Assembly (NCBI GenBank): GCA_963575745.1
Contig: CAUYUJ010014188.1
Location: 1-64,000 of the forward strand
Source: Prorocentrum cordatum
Lineage: Eukaryota > Sar > Dinophyceae > Prorocentrales > Prorocentraceae
DNA length: 64,000 bases
Direction of reading: 5' to 3'
Below, one piece after another: positions 11,220 through 22,899 of the stretch (positions within the stretch are counted from its first letter, which is position 1; the number at the start of each line of letters is the position of its first letter). Under the pieces are notes generated by a model that was given only the letters and a program-made list of their open reading frames with translations, made no database searches and had not been told where the DNA came from. The position numbers and the translations under genes were made by a program.

Positions 11220-11561
11220 ATCTGACCTCTGAGGCCCCCGTGTGACATGCCAACCCCCAGCTAGGTCACGAGAAACTCTGGGGCCACATCGGGGGCTCTA
11301 ACGGAGGTCGGGGCCCGTGACATTCCCAGCTTGATGCGTGACGATTTTATAAGAATGGGGCGAAGTGGAGGGCCAACCTACGAGATGAGTGAGGCGGGCC
11401 GCGGGGCAATGGCAAGGACGAGCGAGGGGGCAGAGAGTGCGACTACACATGCGACACACGCCAATGACCAATGATACCACGACCCGCTGCTACCCTACAT
11501 CCCTTCCCAGCTCGAACTGCATGCGCTGTTGTTGTTGTTGATTCTACGCGGAGGGGGGCGA

Positions 11562-11919
11562 GGCTAGGGGGCCACCCCATGAGATGAGAGAGAGAGGCCA
11601 CGGAGCCAGGAGAAGGAGGAGGGAAGGGAGCGAGGAGAACGACGGCACATACGAAATGAGACGGCGCCGCAGATGGCGAATCCTCCTCCTCATCCTCCTC
11701 CTCCCTCCCCCCATCCCTCCTTGTACTTATCCTCCTTCTCCTCCTCATCGTCCCCTGCCTCGTCCTCGCCCTGGCAACTGCTTGTGTTGCATAAGACTTA
11801 TCCCCCTCATCATCCTCTTCCTCCGTCTTCTGCATCGTCGCCCTCCTCCTCCTCCTGGCAAGTGCGCGCGCAGGCTTGGTCATGTGATTTCTGAGCCCCT
11901 CAGAAATCACATGTGCCAT
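11562..11919. repeat. dispersed repeat copy 2 (paired with 6866-7205)
   Basis: Same order of blocks as the copy at 6866: GGGGCCACCCCATGAGATGAG, GGCCACGGAGCCAGGAGAAG, a CT-rich middle and the terminal hairpin. On the minus strand both copies begin a similar frame (MAHVISEGLRNHMT). That frame reads through the hairpin and is probably incidental. Confidence 0.75.
11881..11913. repeat. 15-bp-arm hairpin, second copy
   Basis: Identical to the hairpin at 7167-7199: arms 11881-11895 and 11899-11913 with a CCC loop. Confidence 0.95.
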
Positions 11920-12291
11920 TGGTGCCTCCGCCTTCTTCTCCTCCCCCCTCCCTCCCCCCTCCCTCCCGCCCTCCCTCCCCCCCTCCCTCCCTCCTCCTCC
12001 TCCTCCTCCTCCTCATTCTACTGCTACTATACTTCCACTAACAATTGGACATACAATACGGCCTGGACATGGGATCGGAAGCGCGTTCACTACATGGTGC
12101 AACGACGCATGGGGACGACAGCCAAAGCAACTGCAGGACACATGATGACGACGACATGCAAGAGTTAAGTTCAGCGCGGGGCTGGAACTTCCACGCTCAA
12201 GAGATCAGCGTCAACGCTGGGGCCGATAACTGGAAGCGCACGGACGCTCATGGAAGCGCATGCGCTACGCGATATGGATATGGCGCGCCAC

Positions 12292-12651
12292 TCACGCGCT
12301 CTGGCGAATGACAGCTCTCGGCTCGCAAAAGCCGTGCTCAAGCGCTGGGCAAGACCTCGGGCAACCCCGTGATGCGCTGCAGCCTGCCGAGCTGCGTCGA
12401 TTGGCCTGCGAGCCCACGGCGCAGGCGCCGACCCACAGCCGCCTGACATCGATGAACACCTTCCTCGCGTGCTTGTTCTGCTCCGACTTGTTTGCCACGA
12501 CAGCGACGAATCGCTCGAGCCCGAGGGCTTTTTCCTTCCAAAAATCACGGTCCTTCTTCAAGGCACTGATCTTCTCCTTCAAGCGGTCGGCCTCGGTGCC
12601 CCCGCTGGCAGCGACAACGACGCCAGCTGGAGCGCGCCTCTTCGGAGCCAT
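12292..12651 (-). CDS. small hypothetical protein, coiled-coil N-terminus
   Basis: A 119-residue frame from ATG 12651. Residues 20-55 (EADRLKEKISALKKDRDFWKEKALG) form a convincing short coiled coil. The stretch VVANKSEQNKHARKVFIDV follows. After about residue 75 the composition drifts toward Arg/Cys/Ser, so the true frame may splice or shift there. The function is unknown to me. Confidence 0.4.
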   Translation of the reverse strand: MAPKRRAPAGVVVAASGGTEADRLKEKISALKKDRDFWKEKALGLERFVAVVANKSEQNKHARKVFIDVRRLWVGACAVGSQANRRSSAGCSASRGCPRSCPALEHGFCEPRAVIRQSA

Positions 12652-12891
12652 ATCGGGCCTCGGGGCCTCGAAAGTCAGTGCGCGAGCAAGCGAGAAGCTA
12701 TCGAGCGCACGCGCGCGCTGAATCCTGAGCCTGATGGGCTACGGACACGCGCCCATGCAGCCACGCGGCTTGACGTGCCCAGATGCAGTCCGATGACTTT
12801 TTCAAACGACACAGCACGGATCCATGTAGAATTGCGAAGCCCGCAGACCCCAATCATGCGGGCATGTTTAGCCACGTGGCTCACAACTAAT

Positions 12892-13656
12892 TCAGCCATG
12901 TCCTGGCTCTGAGCCCGCAGGCGCGCCGTCGTCGGGAAGCTCACTCGGGGAAACCTCTTCACCCTTACAAGCATCACCGACATGTTCTGAGGGATCGGTA
13001 GATAGGAACGTAACCGCATCTTCGATTGTCTTACACTTCTTGTAGCCGTTCGTACCATCCCCCTTATCAAACTTGGCGAGGAAAAAACCGTTCCTCTTGT
13101 GGACATTCTTGGGCATCGGCTCTCGCTTCTGCGGTTCATCGAACCCCTGTTCCCTCATGATGTGTATCACCGCGGCCAAAGCATCGGGCTTATACACTAC
13201 AAAGAGGTTGTCACACGGATGGATAGGCCTCAGAACATCAACTTGAACAGAACGTCCTTTAACTTCCACGTCCAAGCACATGACCTCAGGATCCCGCCTC
13301 ATGTCAGCCTTATGGGCATGGGACTTGACGATTGTTTGTTGTTTCGGTGGCGTTTTAAACAAGCTGCACACGCGCTGCTCCTGCTCCTGAGTGAAGTCAC
13401 CCGACTGCTGCTGATTCCGCTGGGCTAGCAACGCCTTCAGCCCCCTGCTCAAGATTACGGCCTGTTGTTCCAGTCCCGATGGGACCCCATCATTAGCATA
13501 AGCCACAAGGCTGTTCAATGTATACTGCGCTGGTGAGATTCGGACAAACGTATCGTCACCCACTGTAGTCACATCATGCGGCTTGAAAATCAGCCAAACT
13601 GGCTTGAGTCCATCCACCTTGACAGTTCGAGAAAGTTCAAGCGTAGCTGCCTGCAT
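12892..13656 (-). CDS. hypothetical protein, 254 residues
   Basis: The frame runs from ATG 13656 to a stop at 12892. It reads as a compact mixed alpha/beta protein: LKPVWLIFKPHDVTTVGDD near residue 17, a Gln-rich stretch (LLAQRNQQQSGDFTQEQEQ), RRDPEVMCLDVEVKGRSVQVDV, and an acidic tail rich in Glu/Pro/Gly. It has balanced amino-acid use and is not explained by a simple repeat, so I regard it as genuine coding sequence. I cannot assign a family. It may be one exon of a longer gene, since no clear UTR elements or spliced leader relic are visible. Confidence 0.5.
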   Translation of the reverse strand: MQAATLELSRTVKVDGLKPVWLIFKPHDVTTVGDDTFVRISPAQYTLNSLVAYANDGVPSGLEQQAVILSRGLKALLAQRNQQQSGDFTQEQEQRVCSLFKTPPKQQTIVKSHAHKADMRRDPEVMCLDVEVKGRSVQVDVLRPIHPCDNLFVVYKPDALAAVIHIMREQGFDEPQKREPMPKNVHKRNGFFLAKFDKGDGTNGYKKCKTIEDAVTFLSTDPSEHVGDACKGEEVSPSELPDDGAPAGSEPGHG

Positions 13657-14698
13657 ATTGCTAAGAGCAAATCGTGATGCTAGACGCTCGGTTGCCCCTG
13701 AGCCTGCGCGGCTACGGTTACTTCGCAGAAGCGCGACACGCAGGGGGCAACGTCATGCGGGGCCAGGAGACGAATGAGAGGGGGCATGGGGGTGCACGGG
13801 GGGTATTTAGCGCGCTGGGCACGAGAGGGGGTGCACGGGGTGCACGGGAAGATTTGGGAGGGGGTGGTGCACGGTATGTATTACCCCCCATATACACCGC
13901 CCGCATACCCCCATGCCCACTTCCCGCGCCCCTTGTACCCCATGCCCCACCTCCCGTGTACCCCCCGCTTCCCGTGTACTTCCTACCTTGTATACCTTCT
14001 TCATTCCCTCCTTCATCCTGCCCGGCCCCCCTGCGTGCATTCCGCGTTTCCTTCTCGTTATCCCCCGCTTGGTCGTTCCAGCCTAAGCATTGCTGAGGGG
14101 GTGGGTGGGTGGGTGGGGGGGTGGGGCGGGGTGGGGTGGGGGGCAACGATACAGGGTGCATCAGGCAGATGGTTGCACGACAAAGGTCGGCAGGCTATAC
14201 CCCTCAAGCCCGATGCAAAGTCAGAAGCGTGCTTCGCTGCACCCGGGCAAATGAGAAAACGCAATCGTATCTACACCTTGCTAAATCTCGCCATCCCCCC
14301 CCCCCCTCCTCCCACATGGCCATTGCTACCCCCTGGAGCTCCAGAATGGGGCGGCATCGGGTGCAGCCGATTCGAACGGAGTTTGTTTCTGACGTCGCTG
14401 GCGTGATGGCTACTCGCAAGAACACCACGTCAATTGCCGAATAAGCGCCTGGCTGATCTGCATGCCCGTTAGCACGTATCAATGTAGAAAGCTTCGTGCT
14501 GGCCGACGGGGACAGCTCGCCCAGCCCCCAATCCTCGTCTCACGTCATCCCCCCCCCCCTCCCCCCATCCACGGCGCGGCAACATATTGACTGTAGCACT
14601 GCAGAGTGCTGGACTGGTTCAATCGTAGAGCTTAGGATAACACAACGCGTGCGATACAAAACGCACCCCTGATGTAGCATCCGCGCTGAATGCGATGC

Positions 14699-16859
14699 TT
14701 ACGACCTCTTCTGCTTCTTGGCGCTCTCCTCGTGGATCGGCGCAGCCTTGGCCTTGGGCTTGACGAATACCTGGGGCTTTACGTTCGGCCCGATGTCGGT
14801 AATGTTGGTCAGCACTGGCAGCATGATGCCACCGTGGGACACGTGGCTCGTAGCCATGTTGGCTTGCTTCTTATCGTATGTTGTCGCGACCCACCAGTAC
14901 GCAGCCACGAACGCGGCTTCATCGAACTTGCTGGTGCCGTTGTCGCTCGGCTTCGGCACAGGCAAAACAAAAAAATGAAGCGGCGTGCCGCTGCCAATCG
15001 TGTGGTCGCCAAGCGGCACGCCCGACCCATTAGACGCGTTCTTCGAGCTTATGTTGACCAACGGTGCCACTGGGACCAGTGTAAGCTGCCCCTGCTTGAT
15101 CGCACACGTGGTCCGAACCTCATCTGGCTTCCGCCAGAAGATTAGCGTTTGCTTTCCCATGTGCTTGGCGTCTAGCTCGAGAAGAGCTCGGTACAATATA
15201 GCCTTTTGCTTGTCGATGTACAACTGACGGGGCCGCTGCTGATCACCCTCCATCTGCTTTGGCGGCTCAGCTTTTGAGAGCGACCACTTACCAAGGAGAT
15301 CTTCCAATGCAATTTCAGCCGCGCGTGGCTCTCCGCCGTGGTTGACCACCTCGTGAAGCTTGACCATATGGCCGATGCTGAAGACAGCGTAAAGCCTCTG
15401 GGCTGGAACATCCTTCTGAACTACGAAGGACCCGACCGAGTAACCAGCCTTCTTGGCAATCCACGCAGGGTCCTTATGGTCGTTGAGCGTCGCCGTGGCA
15501 GACGCTGCAGGCATTGCCTTGGCAGTTGCAGCTGCACCGCTCGAGACCGAATACTTATTCCACTCATCGAACGTGACGGTCTGACCCTTGATGGAGCTGA
15601 CACCGCTCAAGAATGATTTGCACATGTCGCCCCGCGTGTACACGACCCCCTCCCGACCCGACTTCTCTTTCCCCACAAGCTTCAAAGCAACCCTCACGAA
15701 TAGCTGCCCTAACGGCTCCAAGGCCGCCTCGATGCCGTCGAGCCCCTTTGCGATATCCATGGCCTCTCCAAGTATGCGTTCAGCAATCAGTGCTTCAGCC
15801 TGCTTAGGCTTGCCTGCAACCTTCGAGACGTCAGCCTTCATCAGCAAACGCGCCACGCCGTCCTCAACCTTGTCGCCAGCGGAGGTTTGCGATGGCAAGC
15901 GACACCCGCACCAACGGATGCAAATTGGTTTTGGACGCAAGCGTTGCGTGAGTCAGCGCTTCCCAAAAACTTTGGCCAATCGTAACATTGCAACCAATTG
16001 CTTTGCAACCGAATCCATGAACGCCACGAGTGGAGCACCGTCGCCACCGCCGAAATTCTCGACAAACTCAAGCAATGTCTTGCTGTACTTGGCGCTCGGC
16101 ACGTTAAGCGAAACAACGTTCTCGATTGCCAACTCTTTCCAGCTCTCGAGCTCGCGCATCCCTGGGTCATTGGCACTCGCCGCTAACGTCATGCAAGTCC
16201 AAGCTCCCCAACCTCAGTGCCGACGTGATTCTGCGTGTTCAAAGCCCTCTGGGCAATAACAGCGAAGCGTGGGAATAGCTCGTCGATCACATTGGGGACC
16301 ACCTCCCACTTCCAGCCCTTCTCAATCATGATTTTGAATTGCTCGTTTTGGAACAGCTTTTGCAAATCTATCATGTCTGAGCCAATGCATTGCAATGACT
16401 TTTGAGACGTCTTGCCCTGGACCCCCGCCTGCTTACAGAAAGCCGTGGCGCGCCCACGCCCGACTGTCACGTAGCGCTCTGACCCATTCACAGGCGCTAG
16501 AAGCCCTTGGGCTCGATCCACCAGCTGCTTATTTTTACTGATGTGCGTCCAGCGGAGGGGGGAAGTGACCCCGAGCTCGATGCACAGAGCATTTGATAGC
16601 TGGCGAATGTCAGCTCCGCACGCGTGGATCCTAGCAGCATTGCGGTGCACGTTATGCGGGCTCAGCAAAAGCCCCCCCCCCCCCCCCTATTGACCGCATG
16701 CGTGAGGAAAAACTTCGGGGGAATGTGGCCCACTGTGTAAGCCAGCTTGTGCCCGCGAAGGCATTGCATAAGCTTATCCAAATGCTCATTCGCCTTCATT
16801 TTCTTCATGTCCAAAATCTTCTGGAACTCCTGTTTGAAAGCTTGGCTAAGCTCGGCCAT
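14699..16859 (-). pseudogene. multi-frame hypothetical gene (frameshifted or spliced)
   Basis: Four minus-strand frames follow one another with continuous protein character. They are ATG 16859 to about 16690 (MAELSQAFKQEFQKILDM); a second frame to the stop at 16189 after a poly-C run at 16671-16687; a third from 16192 to 15953, overlapping the second by ATGA; and a 413-residue frame from 15940 to 14699. That last frame includes SLSKAEPPKQMEGDQQRPRQLYIDKQKAILYRALLEL, with RPRQLYIDKQ near its middle, and ends in a Lys/Ala-rich tail. The order suggests one gene. The poly-C junction could be an assembly indel or a mutation; the 15953-15940 gap has a stop and might be an intron. No known domain recognised. 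A spliced-leader-like relic precedes the first ATG. Confidence 0.45.
16671..16687. repeat. homopolymer C run at a frame change
   Basis: A run of about 15 C residues lies exactly where the coding frame of the 14.7-16.9 kb gene changes. An error or slippage of one base here would explain the break. Confidence 0.7.
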
Positions 16860-16916
16860 TGCACACGCGGTAGCTGAGCACGTAAATGAGCAGCTCTGGA
16901 AAAGCACAGCTGATGC

Positions 16917-16935
16917 TATGAGCCGATGCGGCTGC
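16917..16935 (-). other. weak relict spliced-leader candidate
   Basis: The minus strand reads GCAGCCGCATCGGCTCATAG, retaining the AGCC and GGCTCA blocks of the dinoflagellate spliced leader with the same 5-base spacing, 58 bases upstream of ATG 16859. The middle is diverged, so this could be chance. Confidence 0.25.
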
Positions 16936-17640
16936 AAACGACGGGAGGCAAATGCAAGTGCAATGGTCAACGTATACATCGCAAGTAAAGCGTTCCAGGC
17001 CCCCCAACTATAGTGGATTGCGTGCCCCCCCCACTCTTATCCACAAATTCGGAGCCCACGCTTGTTAAAACAATGATGATGGCATGCGCCATGGCGGTTG
17101 CTATTGAATCCGCCGAACGGGCCCTGGAGCGATTCGCGCGGTGATCCCGAAGCTGCAATATGGATTAGCAAACATAAGAATCACGCGGGACACAATTCGA
17201 CTGCCCGAATGATGGGACGTGCAAACAAGGTTGGTCCAATCTCGATGCTCAAACCCTGACAGATGTGCGACGCTGATTCGTGTTTTTGCGTTTGTGGCCC
17301 AGCATGGGTTTCATGCTTGTAACGCTTCGGAAGCTACATGTTATTGTGTTGGAAGCTACATGTTAAACACGAAAACGCACATATTGAATATGTGAAAAAC
17401 TGATTTCTTAGGTGTTAGCATAGGTCGAATTTCGATGCTAAGCCAAATTATTTATGTTAACCTACGATAACCATTTATGTTTGGCATTCGATAAACAGTT
17501 TAGCACATATACCATGAAAAGCTATGTTGAACCAATAACCTACTTAACAACAGCTGAACCTCTACTACTGTTCATGTTGGCTTATTAAAGTCCACATGGA
17601 CTTTAGCTAACTATGACAAACAAGCTACGTAGCTATAGCA

Positions 17641-18298
17641 TCATGCTGCTGGCTTACAAGTGGGTTGGGCGTAGATCTCAGTGGCAGCCGCCAGCGCGTC
17701 GAAGGCCGCAGCGACCCCAGCCTCGGAGAGCTCTCCGGCTGGCGGCGCGCGCGCAGGCCCCTCCGATTGCGCCGCCATCAGCGCCGCGTCGGCCAGGCGC
17801 AATGCCTCCTGCGCCTTCGCGGCCTCGGCCTCGAAGTGCGCCGCGGCCCGGCGGGCCTCCGACAGGCCCCCGTTGATCGCCGTCGCCTTCGCCGCAGCTG
17901 CCTCCTGCGAATCCGTCGCGGCCTGGGCGCGGATTGCCCGAGGCCGCGACGCCTGAGCAGCCTGCTCCAAGGCCTGGAGCTGGCGGTCGCACTCCGCCAG
18001 ATCCGCCTCCGCGCCATAGCGCTGGGCCGACGCCCTGCGCTCTCGCCAGTAGCGGAGCTCCCGTTGCGCAGGGCTCAGCTCGGGCGCAGGCGAGCCCTGC
18101 TGCAAACCACCAGCCTGGGCCGGCGGCATGGGGGCGTCGCCGGGCGCCGCCGGGCCGCCAGGCGAGGGCAGCCAGCTCTTCGCCATGTCCGCGTACGAGG
18201 CCGCCCCAGCTGCCTCGCCGCCTCCACGGCGTCGCTGGCGACGCGGCGCATCCTGCTCCGGCTCCACGGCGCGCGCCGGCGGCTGCCGCTTCGCCGCC

Positions 18299-18300
<2 letters not shown>
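17641..18300 (-). CDS. truncated Ala-rich coiled-coil protein
   Basis: A 220-residue frame with near-total G/C third positions runs from 18300 to a stop at 17641. Upstream it runs straight into the GA tract at 18301-18352, so the natural N-terminus is missing. Residues midway (RELRYWRERRASAQRYG, then AECDRQLQALEQAAQ) and the later AAHFEAEAAKAQEALRLADAAL segment predict long helices or coiled coil. It resembles the gag-like first ORFs of dinoflagellate retroelements, but that is inference. The break coincides with the left edge of the satellite array, so the array, or its GA tract, appears to have replaced the 5' part of the gene. The 16980-17640 stretch beyond its 3' end is AT-rich and without genes. 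Confidence 0.5.

Positions 18301-18352
<52 letters not shown>
18301..18352. repeat. (GA)n microsatellite at the left edge of the satellite array
   Basis: A pure GA dinucleotide run of about 52 bases. A comparable GA tract precedes several satellite units (for example 20167-20209 and 49202-49280), so this is taken as the start of unit 1. Confidence 0.95.
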
Positions 18353-18354
<2 letters not shown>

Positions 18355-19257
18355 CATGTCTCCCCTATCCCAATGTTCTGGCGCCCGAGTCGTCCCGCGC
18401 CAAATTCTTCATGTATTACTCGTATCACTCGTCCCATCACACTTCATTTTTCCTATATTACTCTTATCGCTCGTAAAAAGAAAAAGCCTTCTTGAACTAT
18501 TTTCTATTTTTCTTACGAGCGATGCGAATGATATGTGGAAATAAGGACTGACGGGGCGAGTGCTACGACCAATACGCGAACAATGAAATACACGCGAAAC
18601 GCCTCCAGGGGGGGCCGGGGCCGTTGGGGAGGCGCTAGACACAACAACATGCAGCAGCTTTGGCCTTTGATTTTCGCAGTGGTTGAGACGACACCTCCCC
18701 GGCCCTCCCCTCGAGCATTTCCACGTGTACCTCTTCCTGCACTTTTGCGCCCCAATCAATTCGAGGGCGACCGCGTGCCGGGCAAGGCGCCCACAGGCCC
18801 CGGAACAAATTAGCGAACACTCGTGCCGCATTCATCCGTCAACGCCTCCCGCCCCCCCCCAAGGTTCAGAGTTGGCGGTGGGTCCGACGAGATGCACTTC
18901 GACCGCAACGCCCCCCGCGCGTGCCAACGTTGAGTTTGTGGGGGAGGGGGGTGTTCAGTAATTGTTTCCCTCTACCGTCGCATCTTCTAGTTTGCCCCGT
19001 CATTCGCGGGTTGGCCGAGCTACTCAGCGGGTGGGGATTTCTGCGAGACCAATATGATGTGTGTTTATATGTGTGTGTTTCTATGTATATATACATATAT
19101 ATACATATATATATGTGTGTAGGCATATGGAAGTACATTGGCGTGTATATTTATACGTATATGCATATGTTTATGATCATGTATTCCTATGTATAGATGT
19201 ATATATATGTTCATATATGGATAAGTATACACATTTTTATATGCATATATAACTATA
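18353..19257. repeat. satellite unit 1
   Basis: First of ten tandem units. Order inside the unit: GA tract; GTTCTGGCGCCCGAGTCG at 18375; foldback arms around TATCGCTCGTAA; a conserved GCGCTAGACA / TTTGATTTTCGCAGTG block; a CCACCGCCAA-like block (inverse sense); a TTCAGTAATTGTTTCCCTC block; then a TA-rich tract from about 19070. Confidence 0.9.
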
Positions 19258-20161
19258 GAGAGAGATGCACCCATGCACCCCCTTTTCCCACGCTTTGGCG
19301 CCCGGGTCGTCCCGCGCCAAATGTTTCGTATCATTCGCCCCGTCGCACTTCATTTTTCCTATATTACATGCATCACCCGTAAGGAGAAAATGATATTCTT
19401 GAAGTGTTTTTCCTAACGAGTGATACGAGTAACATGTGCAACATAAGGACTGCTGGGGTGAATGATACGAGCAATACGTGAAAACAAAACAAATGCGCGA
19501 AACGTCTCCGGGGGGGGCCCGGGGCCGTTGGGGGCGCGCTAGACGTAACAACGCGCAGCCGCTTTGGCCTTTGATTTTCGCAGTGATTGAGACGACTCCC
19601 CCCCGGCCCCCCCCTCGAGCATTTCCCCGTGCACCTCTTCCTGTATTTTTGCGCCCCAATCGATTCGAGGGCAACCGCGTGCCGGGCAGCGCGCCCACAG
19701 GCCCCGGAACAAATTAACGAACATTCACGCCACATTCATCCGTCAACGCCTCCCCCTCCCCCCAAAGTTCAGAGTCGGCGGCGGGCCCGACGAGATGCGC
19801 TTCGACCGCGGCGCGCCCCTCGCGCGCGCCAACATTAAGTTTGTGGGGGAGGGGGGGTGTTCAGTAATTGTTCCCTTCTACCGTCCCATCCTCTAGTTTA
19901 CCCCGCCATTTGCGAGTCGGCCGAGCTATTTTGCGGGCGAGGGTGTCTGCGATACCATTATGATATGTAAATATCGTGTGGTCAAATATGTGTATATATA
20001 AGGTATATGTAAGTATATGTTTGTATAGATACGTGTATATGTATACGTATACGTCTATGTACATGTTCATGCATCAACACGTACATATGTATAGATATAA
20101 ATGTTCATATATGGATATGTATACACATGTTTTTACGTGCATGTATCTATATATATATAGC

Positions 20162-20165
<4 letters not shown>
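19258..20165. repeat. satellite unit 2
   Basis: Same order of blocks as unit 1, with the marker GCTTTGGCGCCCGGGTCG at 19292, 917 bases after the unit-1 marker. It ends in a TA-rich tract from about 19960. Confidence 0.9.
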
Positions 20166-20211
<46 letters not shown>

Positions 20212-20388
20212 ACACACACACATACATCCCCTTTTGAATTGTTCTGGCCCCCGAGTCGCCCCGCGCCAAATGTTTCATGCATTGCTCGTATCGCTCGTCC
20301 CATCACAATTCATTTTTCCTATATTACTCGTATCACTCGTAGAAAGATAATAATAGGATTGAAATATTTTCGACACGAGTAACATGTG

Positions 20389-20419
<31 letters not shown>

Positions 20420-20832
20420 ATGGGGCGAGCGCCACGAGCAAGGCGCGAAACAAACGGAAAAAAATGCGCGGAACGCATCGGGGGGGGCCAGGGGCTGTTG
20501 GGGGGGCGCTGGACATAACATGCAGCCGCTTTGGATTTTGATTTTTGCAGTGATTGCGACGGCTCCTCCCCGGCCCCCCCCTCGAGCATTTCCCCGTGCA
20601 CCTCTTCCTGTACTCTCGCGCCCCAATCAATTCGAGGGCAACCGCGCGCCGGGCAAGGCGCCCGCGGGATTCGGAACAAATTAGCGAACACTCACGCCAC
20701 ATTCATCCGTCAACGCCTCCTCCCCCCCAATGTTCAGAGTCGGCGGTGGGTCCGACGAGATGCACTTCGACCGCAGCGCCCCCCGCGCGCGCCAACCTTG
20801 AGCTTGTGGGGGTGGGTGGGCGTTCAGTAATT
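20166..20832. repeat. satellite unit 3, left part (interrupted)
   Basis: Begins with a GA tract; marker at 20241. It is complete up to TTCAGTAATT at 20823-20832 and then stops abruptly. The missing right part (TTGTTTCCCGATACCGTC...) reappears at 42347. A run of about 27 A residues (20391-20417) interrupts the foldback in this unit. Confidence 0.9.
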
Positions 20833-20894
20833 CCCAGAGGTCTCAGACAGCTGTTTTTTAGCAGTAGGATTCGACAGCTATTTTTATAGCTGTA
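20833..20894. repeat. left terminal inverted repeat of the island
   Basis: Starts CCCAGAGGTC. It includes an internal palindrome ACAGCTAT-TTTT-ATAGCTGT at 20874-20893. The following 20900-21690 stretch is T-rich, then CT-rich, with no supported gene. Confidence 0.75.
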
Positions 20895-21719
20895 TGATAT
20901 GTTGTTTTGTTGTGCTTTTGTGGTAAGTTGTTGTTTATGGAAGTTTTGATTAAATTGTTGAATTGCTCCTCTGTGTTTCTGTTGTTACATGTGATATTCC
21001 GTTTCTTTTGGATGCTATATTTGTTTTTTCTCCGTTTCTCAACGATAAGCGTGAACGGTTGCGTGCACGTTCGCGACGCACATCGTCGTCCGCACAGGCT
21101 TTTTTCTTTGGGCATGCTCATGATCCTCAACCGTTTCCTCCTCCTCATCCTCCCCGTACTCCTCTTGAGGCTCTCGTCCTCCTCCTCCTCTTCCTCCTCC
21201 TCATCGTTTTTTCCACTAGTGCCGTCGCCGTTCTCACGGCAATCGACAAACCAGGGGATGAGCACATGCATTCGGACGCGTGCGACATCATGCGAATGCC
21301 AATGGACGAAACGGAATAGGAAGACAACGCATGAAAATGGAATTGGACGCATGCGACATCATGCGAATGGCAATGGATGATTAAGACACAACGTGAGGAG
21401 GATATGGACCATGCCGAAAGGTTGCATGCAGGGGCCGAGTACACCGAACGGTTGCATGCTTCTTCCTCCTTCGTCTTCCTCCTCTTCCTCCTCTTCCTCC
21501 TCCTCGTCCCTCCTCCTCCTCCTCCTCCTCTTCCTCCTCCTCCTCCTCCTCCTTCTCTCCCTCCCTTATCATTCCTTTGTCCCTCGTCCTCTTCGTCCTC
21601 CTCCTACTCCTACTCCCCCTCCTTTTCTTTCCCCTCCTTCCCTCCCCCCCATCCTCTTCACTTCTCCCCCTTGCTCCCCGAGCCCCTCCCCGCCCTCCCC
21701 AATCCTCGTCGCCTCTGTC

Positions 21720-21863
21720 CTCGCCGGGGTCTTCCGCGTGGCCGCGCGCGGCGATCCAGGCGCACAGCTCTGGCGGCATTTCCAAAACCCAGCGCTTCAC
21801 GGTCGACCTCAAGAATTGCCCGAACTTGTTTGGGGAGAGGTGGCATAAACAAGCACAACGCAA
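21720..21863 (-). CDS. possible short exon
   Basis: A 48-residue minus-strand segment from about 21863 (MRCACLCHLSPNKFGQFLRS, then KRWVLEMPPELCAWIAARG) has normal protein composition before it runs into CT-rich sequence. It may be an exon of a spliced gene inside the island; splice sites were not determined. Confidence 0.3.
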
Positions 21864-22143
21864 TGCATCTGCGTCATCTCCCCCTTTTATTTTGGAAAAA
21901 AACCCTCCGACGATTATTCATCAACGCGCCGTCGCTGCGCCGTCAACGCAATCGCCGGCGGCGCAGCGACGGTGTCACGGCGCCCGAAAATCACCGATCT
22001 TGACCCCCAGCCCCCCCGAGCCAATCTTGATGCAGATGTCTTGCGCTTTACTTGGTTAAACCGCGCGCGCATGCGTTCGTGCTCTCCCCCCGCTCCTTCT
22101 CCATCATCTTGCGTCTCTCCTCCTGGCATTGTTTCAAGGCGTC

Positions 22144-22145
<2 letters not shown>

Positions 22146-22184
<39 letters not shown>
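22146..22184. repeat. poly-T run
   Basis: A run of 39 T residues. On the minus strand this is a long poly-A, possibly the tail of a retroposed copy, though I could not identify the body. Poly-G runs follow at 22386-22427. The stretch 21870-22890 otherwise shows nothing convincing. Confidence 0.85.
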
Positions 22185-22186
<2 letters not shown>

Positions 22187-22899
22187 GATGGTGTAGCGGT
22201 CATCCCACGTGCCGTCATCGTGCTCGGTGCCGTCGTCATTCTAGTTATGTTTGGTGTCGTCGCCGTCTTTGCCGAGCTGGCGTTGCTGCTTCTGCTAACT
22301 GCCGCCCAACACGATCGGCCCCCTTCGGGGGGCCCCCCCTTCCCCTGACCAGGCTGGACGCGCAAGCTTTCAAATGAGATGAGGGGAGGGGGGGGGGGGG
22401 GGAAGGGGGGGGGGGGGGGGGGGGGGGTCCGAGTGAGGGTTGATGTTTTTTTTTACACGCCCAGCCTCATCAGCTCCGCAACGAGTTCTGGATCCCATCA
22501 AAAATTCCAGCTATTCAGCGGCTTCCTTCTTAGAGAGGGCCATTCGCACGGGAGTCCTTGGCCCCTGGTGACCGAGATGCGTTGAGCTTGGGGATCTTGG
22601 TGGCATGTGATGGCAGGAGGAGTGAACGGGAATCGAAGACGACGGTGGGAGGAGTTCGAGGGGCGAGGATGCGTCAGGAGGGGGAGGGGGAGCGGGACGT
22701 TGGCGAGACTTGGGTTCGAGCGGCCTTCTCACGCTGACAAGTCCCTTGCGTGAGGTCTCATGCAACGGCGCCCAGAACGGGCATCGCGAACGCGGCTTTG
22801 CAGCAAATAGCCTGCTAGTGCAACTGAGCCCAGGTAGAAGAGTGGGGTCTTGCTATGTTAATATGTCGGAGGGGAGGGGGCGGGGCCAGGTCAAACACA

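Noticed and set aside
18866-19252. Tyr/Ile-rich small proteins in TA tracts of the satellite
   Set aside because: Produced by TATATG-type microsatellites in all units; no conserved start, stop or composition.
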